Part shown: positions 5,549-9,097 of the stretch, piece by piece | Layout: each line of letters starts with the position of its first letter | Numbering within the stretch: position 1 is the first letter of the stretch | NCBI RefSeq assembly: GCF_042754225.1 | Contig: NZ_JBHZAH010000162.1 | Span: 1 to 9,097, forward strand | DNA: 9,097 nucleotides | Direction: 5' to 3' | Source: Rhodococcus_G sp042754225 | Lineage (GTDB): Bacteria > Actinomycetota > Actinomycetes > Mycobacteriales > Mycobacteriaceae | Program-made: the position numbers and the translations under genes | The notes under the pieces: generated by a model | The model's database searches: none | Told to the model about the DNA's origin: nothing | What the model saw: only the letters and a program-made list of their open reading frames with translations

Positions 5549-6295
5549 TCAGACGGCGCAGGAGCCGTCCGCGCACGCCGCGCCGTCAGCCCCCTCGCCG
5601 TCGAGGGTGACGATGCCGCCGGACTGCGCGTAGGCCTGCTCGAGCAGCTGGGTGAACACCTCGACCGGCTGCGCACCGGAAACCCCGATGGCCCGGTTCG
5701 CGGCGAAGAACGGGACACCGGTGATGCCGAGCGCGCGGGCCTCGGCGATGTCGGACCGCACCCGGTCGGCCGCGGTGTCGCCTGCGAGCGCGGCACGCAC
5801 CTCCTCGGCGTCCAGCCCGACCTCGGCGGCGATGGCCACCAGCTCGTCGCGGTCGTCGACGACCCGGCCCTCACTGAAGTGCGCGCGGAACAGCGCCGCC
5901 ATCACGTCGTGCCCGCGATCGCCCGCGAGGTGCACCAATCGATGCGCATCGAAGGTGTTCGCGGCGATCACGGTGTCGAAATCCATCGTCAGGCCATCCG
6001 CGGCCGCGGTCGACGCGACGTGGGCGAACATCTGCCTGACCTGCTCGGCGGGCATACCCTTCTGCCGGACGAGAGCCTCGAGCTCACCGACCCGCGCACC
6101 CACCGGGGTGTCCGGCGCGAGCTGGTAGGACCGCCACACCACCTCGACCCGGTCGCGATGCTCGAATGACGCGAGCGCGTCCTCGAATCGGCGCTTGCCG
6201 ATGTAGCACCACGGGCAGGCGATGTCGGACCACACCTCCATCAGGACGGCGGGTTCGGTGGCGGCGGACGGGGCTGCGGCTGGTTCAGTGCTCAC
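5549..6295 (-). CDS. FrnE/DsbA-family thiol-disulfide oxidoreductase
   Basis: 248-aa thioredoxin-fold protein (DsbA/FrnE branch) from the GTG chosen here. The fold begins VLMEVWSDIACPWCYIGKRRFE, with the active site C27-P-W-C30. An all-alpha insert follows, and the cis-proline loop ITGVPFF is near residue 200. The C-terminal end CADGSCAV has a second cysteine pair spaced CX4C, as reported for Deinococcus FrnE, where the two pairs exchange disulfides. No signal peptide is seen, so a cytosolic isomerase/oxidoreductase role in oxidative stress is likely. Start choice is uncertain: the frame runs to a GTG at 6385, which lies five bases after a TATCTT box (leaderless option), while an ATG at 6241 matches the usual family start. 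The extra N-terminal residues are Arg- and Pro-rich and look unconserved. The gene is convergent with cbtA and shares its hairpin. Confidence 0.88.
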   Translation of the reverse strand: MSTEPAAAPSAATEPAVLMEVWSDIACPWCYIGKRRFEDALASFEHRDRVEVVWRSYQLAPDTPVGARVGELEALVRQKGMPAEQVRQMFAHVASTAAADGLTMDFDTVIAANTFDAHRLVHLAGDRGHDVMAALFRAHFSEGRVVDDRDELVAIAAEVGLDAEEVRAALAGDTAADRVRSDIAEARALGITGVPFFAANRAIGVSGAQPVEVFTQLLEQAYAQSGGIVTLDGEGADGAACADGSCAV

Positions 6296-6390
6296 AACTG
6301 GTTGAAACGTCCACCATCGGCGTGGTGTTCCCGACCCGTCTGCGTCACACCGCATCCGAGGGTCGGCAGATGGCCGCGCGCGCACCGCGG

Positions 6391-6396
6391 AAGATA
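6391..6396 (-). promoter_or_regulatory. Possible -10 box for the frnE-like gene
   Basis: TATCTT on the minus strand (6396-6391), in a locally AT-rich patch, would start transcription near 6384. This gives either a 90-base leader to the GTG at 6295 or a leaderless start at the GTG at 6385. No convincing -35 box is present. The remainder of 6296-6458 shows nothing else I can support. Confidence 0.3.
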
Positions 6397-6458
6397 TGAA
6401 AGTTCTTGCAATGCAATGCCATCCACCTCAATTGCGGCGGACGGCGCCGGACCGGACC

Positions 6459-6638
6459 CTAGTCGTTGGGGCAGTCCTTCACCCACTTGACGTTTCCGTC
6501 GATGTTGCAGCTGCCCGCGTGCGTGCCGGCGGCGAGCGCCGGGCCGGCAGCAAGGCCGAGGGGCAGCGCGGCAAACAGTCCGGTCAGGGCGATCTTGACG
6601 GCGAGGCGACGGGCAGGCGAAGCGGTGGGCTTGGTCAC
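6459..6638 (-). CDS. Small secreted two-cysteine peptide (hypothetical)
   Basis: 59-aa open frame from GTG to TAG with a classic Sec signal peptide. It has a basic start (K3, R10, R11, K15), a hydrophobic core (about 16-32) and an ALA-A cleavage site after residue 36. The predicted mature peptide is only about 23 residues, with two cysteines, C44 and C56, that could form one disulfide, and a Lys/Trp stretch NVKWVKD between them. A Shine-Dalgarno-like AAGGA (6652-6648) lies nine bases before the GTG. I do not recognise the family. It lies between osmC and the frnE-like gene on the same strand, separated from each by more than 150 bases. The charged signal and clean cleavage motif make a real gene likely. 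Function is unknown. Confidence 0.7.
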   Translation of the reverse strand: MTKPTASPARRLAVKIALTGLFAALPLGLAAGPALAAGTHAGSCNIDGNVKWVKDCPND

Positions 6639-6650
6639 AGCGGTGAATCC

Positions 6651-6719
6651 TTACTTCGATCGACAGTCCCGAATCACGGCGCCGACATTCTCGACCTGCG
6701 CCTTCGCAGCTGTCTTCAT
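6651..6719 (-). CDS. Possible 22-aa upstream mini-ORF
   Basis: An ATG-started frame of 22 codons, MKTAAKAQVENVGAVIRDCR followed by SK, in the leader of the small secreted peptide gene. Its TAA overlaps the AAGGA ribosome site of that gene (TAAGGA), which would couple or gate translation. It has no Shine-Dalgarno of its own, so it may be chance. Confidence 0.25.
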   Translation of the reverse strand: MKTAAKAQVENVGAVIRDCRSK

Positions 6720-6771
6720 GGGGGATCCGCGCCGGAACTGGCGGGCAGTTGCATCGGCGCGGCAAAGCCAT

Positions 6772-6777
6772 GATATA
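6772..6777 (-). promoter_or_regulatory. Possible -10 box for the secreted peptide gene
   Basis: TATATC on the minus strand (6777-6772) is the most AT-rich -10 candidate in the osmC-to-peptide gap. Transcription would begin near 6765 and give a leader of about 127 bases containing the mini-ORF at 6719-6651. The -35 region is weak. Confidence 0.3.
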
Positions 6778-6845
6778 GGGAGATTCGCCCGTTGGCGAGG
6801 GTGATCCTTGCCTTTTCTAACAAGATGCCCGTACGGCGGCCCGAT

Positions 6846-6871
6846 CCGACCGCACCGCCCGGTGCGGTCGG
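6846..6871. terminator. Terminator hairpin downstream of osmC
   Basis: Perfect 11-bp inverted repeat CCGACCGCACC (6846-6856) and GGTGCGGTCGG (6861-6871) with a four-base loop, starting 14 bases after the osmC stop. No T-run follows, as usual in GC-rich actinomycetes. It separates osmC from the downstream small peptide gene. Confidence 0.7.
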
Positions 6872-6885
6872 GCTCGGACGAGAGA

Positions 6886-7320
6886 TCAGACGAGGGCCGC
6901 GTCCAGCGTGATGTCCACGCCGGTCAGGGCCTTGCTGACCGGGCACGACTCCTTGGCCGCCTGCGCGGCCTTCGCGAAGCCGGCGGCGTCCAACCCGTCG
7001 ACCTCACCGCGGACGGTGAGCACGATGCCGGTGAGCTTGAAGCCCGGGTCGTCCGGGCCGAGGCTGACCGCGGCCGTCACCTCCAGGCTCTGCGGGACCC
7101 CGCCTGCCTCCCCGATCAGCGCCGACAACTGCATGGCGTAGCAGGACGAGTGCGCCGCGGCGATCAACTCCTCCGGACTCGTCGTCCCACCCGCCTCCTC
7201 GGCGGCACGCTTGGGAAACGAGACCTCGAACGTGCCGACGCCGGAACTACTGAGCTCGACCTGGCCGGAGCCCTCCTGCAGGGTTCCGTTCCAGGCGGTG
7301 CGGGCGGTGCGTGTGGGCAT
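6886..7320 (-). CDS. osmC: OsmC-type peroxiredoxin
   Basis: 144-aa OsmC/Ohr-fold protein that reduces organic hydroperoxides in the cytosol as a homodimer with thiol cofactors. The peroxidatic cysteine is C60 in TSPEELIAAAHSSCYAMQL, and the resolving cysteine is C126 in ESCPVSKAL. Length and cysteine positions match the OsmC branch (E. coli OsmC 143 aa, C59/C125) rather than Ohr. The ATG at 7320 is preceded by an AGGAGAGGAA ribosome site (within 7326-7335), which settles this start over the longer upstream frame. It lies 70 bases after the stop of a DHA2 pump on the same strand and may be read through from it; no separate promoter is clear. A strong hairpin follows. No OhrR-type regulator is adjacent. 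Confidence 0.92.
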   Translation of the reverse strand: MPTRTARTAWNGTLQEGSGQVELSSSGVGTFEVSFPKRAAEEAGGTTSPEELIAAAHSSCYAMQLSALIGEAGGVPQSLEVTAAVSLGPDDPGFKLTGIVLTVRGEVDGLDAAGFAKAAQAAKESCPVSKALTGVDITLDAALV

Positions 7321-7390
7321 GACGTTCCTCTCCTCGACGGGTGGGCCGGGGCCCAGTCTTCCCCCGAACCGGTCCGCGCGGAACCCGAAA

Positions 7391-8995
7391 TCAGTGCGAC
7401 TGCGGCGCCGGTTCTGCGTCGATCTCGTGGTAGTGGTCGAGCAGTCGCCGCTCCTCGTCCCGCTTCGGGTATACGAAGAACACCAGCGCGGCACCGACCA
7501 GCACGATCGCGATGGCGGCCGCGTAGGCCCTGGAGTCCCCGTCGAGGAACGCCGAGCGCGCCGCGGCCAGGATCTGGTCCGCGTACTGCGGATACCGCTC
7601 GGCGATCCCGGCGGCGCCGGCGAACGACTTCTCCAGCGTGCCCTGCACCTCGTCGCTGACCTGGTCCGCCTCACCGGACGCGGCGATCGAGGCCGCGAAC
7701 GCGGCCGTGTACCCGGCGGTGAGCAGCGCGCCGAGGATCGACTGGACGATCGCGCCGCCGAGGTCACGCTGCAGATCCGCGGTGCCCGAGGCCATTCCGG
7801 CCCGCCGCACCGGCACCGAACCCGTCAACGACCGGGACGCGGGCGTGCCTGCCAGGCCGACGCCGATGCCGAGCAGCACGTAGCTGAGCGCGATCTTCCA
7901 GTACTGGGCGTCCTCCTTCCACAGCAGCAGCGCGATCACGAGCCCAGCCACGATCGCGACGTAGCCGGCCAGGAGGGTGAAGCGCGCACCGCGCGCCTCG
8001 ACGAGTTTCGCCGACTGCGGCGCCACCAGCACCATGACCGCGGCGGCGGGCAGGCCGGCGGATCCCGCGGCGAGCGTGGAGTAGCCGAGCACGTTCTGCA
8101 TGTACTGCTGCCCGATGTACATCGTGCCCATCAGGGTGCCGAAGACGACGATGCCGGCCACCGCCGCGACCCAGAAGATGCGCCGGCCCGCGACCTGCAG
8201 GTCGTAGAGCGGGTTCGGCGCCCGGCGCTGTCGGATCACGAACACCACGCCCGCGGCCAGCGCGATGACCAGCAGGCCGACGGCGGTCGCCCCGTATCCC
8301 GACATCGGCGCGAAGTTGATGCCGAGCACGAGCGCCGCCACGAGCACCACCGAGACCACGCCTCCGAGGTGATCGACGGGGTCGGTGGACTCGTTGACGT
8401 GCGCGGGCACGAAGAGCACCGCCATCGCCAGGGCGACCAGGGCGAGCGGCAGCGTGACGAGGAAGACCGATCCCCAGAAGAACCACTGCAGCAGGGCGCC
8501 CGCTACCAGCGGGCCCAGCGCCGAGAGGCCGCCGCCGATCGCCGACCACAGCGCGATCGCCCGCGTGCGGGCGGCGCCCGACCACAGCGCGGTGATCAGT
8601 GCCAGGGTGGTGGGAAAGGCCAGGCCCGCGGAGACGCCGCCGACCAGGCGAGCGGCGAAGAGGACCTCCAGGTTCGGTGCGAACGCGGCCACCAGGCAGG
8701 CCGGGATCGACAGCACCATGCCGAGCACCAGCATCGTCTTGCGCCCGTAGCGGTCTCCGACGGCGCCGAGGTACAGCACCGAGGCGGCCAGGCCGACCGA
8801 GTAGCCGACCGCGACCAGGTTAAGGCCGGTCTGGCCGGCGTCGAACGCCTTGCCGATGTCCGGCAGGGCGACGTTCGCCACCGCGAGGTTCAGGTTCGCG
8901 ACGGCGGCGACGAGGATCAGGGACAGCAGGACGAGCGACGCCCGCGCGGGGGCCTCGCCGGTCGTGTCGGTCGTGGCATCGGTGGTCACAGCCAC
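7391..8995 (-). CDS. DHA2 (14-TM) MFS efflux transporter, QacA/LfrA-like
   Basis: 534 aa from the GTG chosen here; an inner-membrane drug/proton antiporter. Motif A is canonical, GAVGDRYGRKTM (77-88), and motif C is GGGLSALGPLVAGALLQW (154-171). A long soluble loop (about 440-490, rich in Glu, Gln and Ala) precedes the last helix, as in QacA/SmvA/LfrA-type pumps. In TM1 the motif reads NLNLAVANVALPDIG, so the Asp usual in DHA2 (LDxTxVNVALP) is Asn (N36), unlike the other pump in this window. The frame extends to an ATG at 9091, but residues before LVAVTTD look non-coding. A second GTG at 8989 is also possible. No Shine-Dalgarno is clear. It may be co-transcribed with osmC 70 bases downstream. 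No local regulator is in view because the window ends at 9097. Confidence 0.88.
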   Translation of the reverse strand: MAVTTDATTDTTGEAPARASLVLLSLILVAAVANLNLAVANVALPDIGKAFDAGQTGLNLVAVGYSVGLAASVLYLGAVGDRYGRKTMLVLGMVLSIPACLVAAFAPNLEVLFAARLVGGVSAGLAFPTTLALITALWSGAARTRAIALWSAIGGGLSALGPLVAGALLQWFFWGSVFLVTLPLALVALAMAVLFVPAHVNESTDPVDHLGGVVSVVLVAALVLGINFAPMSGYGATAVGLLVIALAAGVVFVIRQRRAPNPLYDLQVAGRRIFWVAAVAGIVVFGTLMGTMYIGQQYMQNVLGYSTLAAGSAGLPAAAVMVLVAPQSAKLVEARGARFTLLAGYVAIVAGLVIALLLWKEDAQYWKIALSYVLLGIGVGLAGTPASRSLTGSVPVRRAGMASGTADLQRDLGGAIVQSILGALLTAGYTAAFAASIAASGEADQVSDEVQGTLEKSFAGAAGIAERYPQYADQILAAARSAFLDGDSRAYAAAIAIVLVGAALVFFVYPKRDEERRLLDHYHEIDAEPAPQSH

Positions 8996-9097
8996 CAGTT
9001 CACCACCCGACAGTCGCCGAAAGGCCGAATGACGCACCGTGCGGGTGCAATCCGTCGGGGAGGAGACCGCAGACAGCGGGAAGATCGCCACCGAACC

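Noticed and set aside
6396..6773. 125-codon plus-strand frame over the small secreted peptide gene
   Set aside because: It lacks a ribosome site and recognisable domains, and its opposite strand carries a signal peptide with a clean cleavage site.
7341..7354. TGGGC/GCCCA palindrome between the second pump and osmC
   Set aside because: Only five base pairs in very GC-rich sequence; chance is a sufficient explanation, and a terminator here cannot be supported.
7321..7767. N-terminal extension of the osmC frame upstream to 7767
   Set aside because: The extension is an out-of-frame reading of the transporter end, rich in Arg/Ser/Pro. The ATG at 7320 has a strong ribosome site and matches the OsmC family start.
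8996..9091. ATG start at 9091 for the second DHA2 pump
   Set aside because: The 32 extra residues look non-coding, and the hydrophilic lead ending TTGEAPARAS before TM1 is a normal DHA2 N terminus. Not excluded, as the window ends six bases later.

Overview
The window is high-GC DNA with densely packed genes and GTG starts. It belongs to an actinomycete of the Nocardia/Rhodococcus/Mycobacterium group. The clearest marker is a gene at 2831-3139 that closely resembles mycobacterial MhuD, the heme-degrading monooxygenase, with its heme-site residues N7, R26, W66 and H75 all in place. Leaderless-type promoters and a cobalamin riboswitch ahead of cbtB-cbtA fit the same group. Genus assignment (Nocardia-like) is inference. 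I see no mobile element, CRISPR array, tRNA or rRNA.

Layout. Positions 2-2300 (minus strand) hold a 14-TM DHA2-type drug efflux pump followed by an alpha/beta hydrolase. An AT-rich divergent promoter region (about 2301-2400) separates the pump from a MarR-type regulator at 2401-2790 (plus). This is the usual local-repressor-plus-pump arrangement, and an imperfect palindrome overlaps the pump promoter. The plus strand continues with mhuD and a class IV (hormone-sensitive-lipase family) esterase. marR, mhuD and the esterase each have a TANNNT -10 box 6-7 bases before the ATG, so each is probably transcribed from its own promoter as a leaderless mRNA.

Positions 4243-4439 hold a promoter and a compact cobalamin riboswitch. 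It controls cbtB (64 aa, His-rich tail) and the overlapping cbtA (280 aa), a predicted cobalt uptake system that B12 would shut off. A long two-part hairpin (5474-5547) separates cbtA from the convergent frnE-like gene.

The right part lies on the minus strand. In transcription order it holds a second DHA2 pump (QacA/LfrA-like, 8995-7391), osmC peroxiredoxin (7320-6886), a small unlabelled gene for a 59-aa secreted two-cysteine peptide (6638-6459), and a FrnE/DsbA-like thiol oxidoreductase with a CPWC active site and a C-terminal CX4C (6295-5549). The shared themes are efflux, thiol redox and peroxide defence, heme iron release and cobalt uptake. No single new multi-gene system is evident. The least described items are the small secreted peptide with its upstream mini-ORF, the two-part hairpin, and the run of leaderless promoters.
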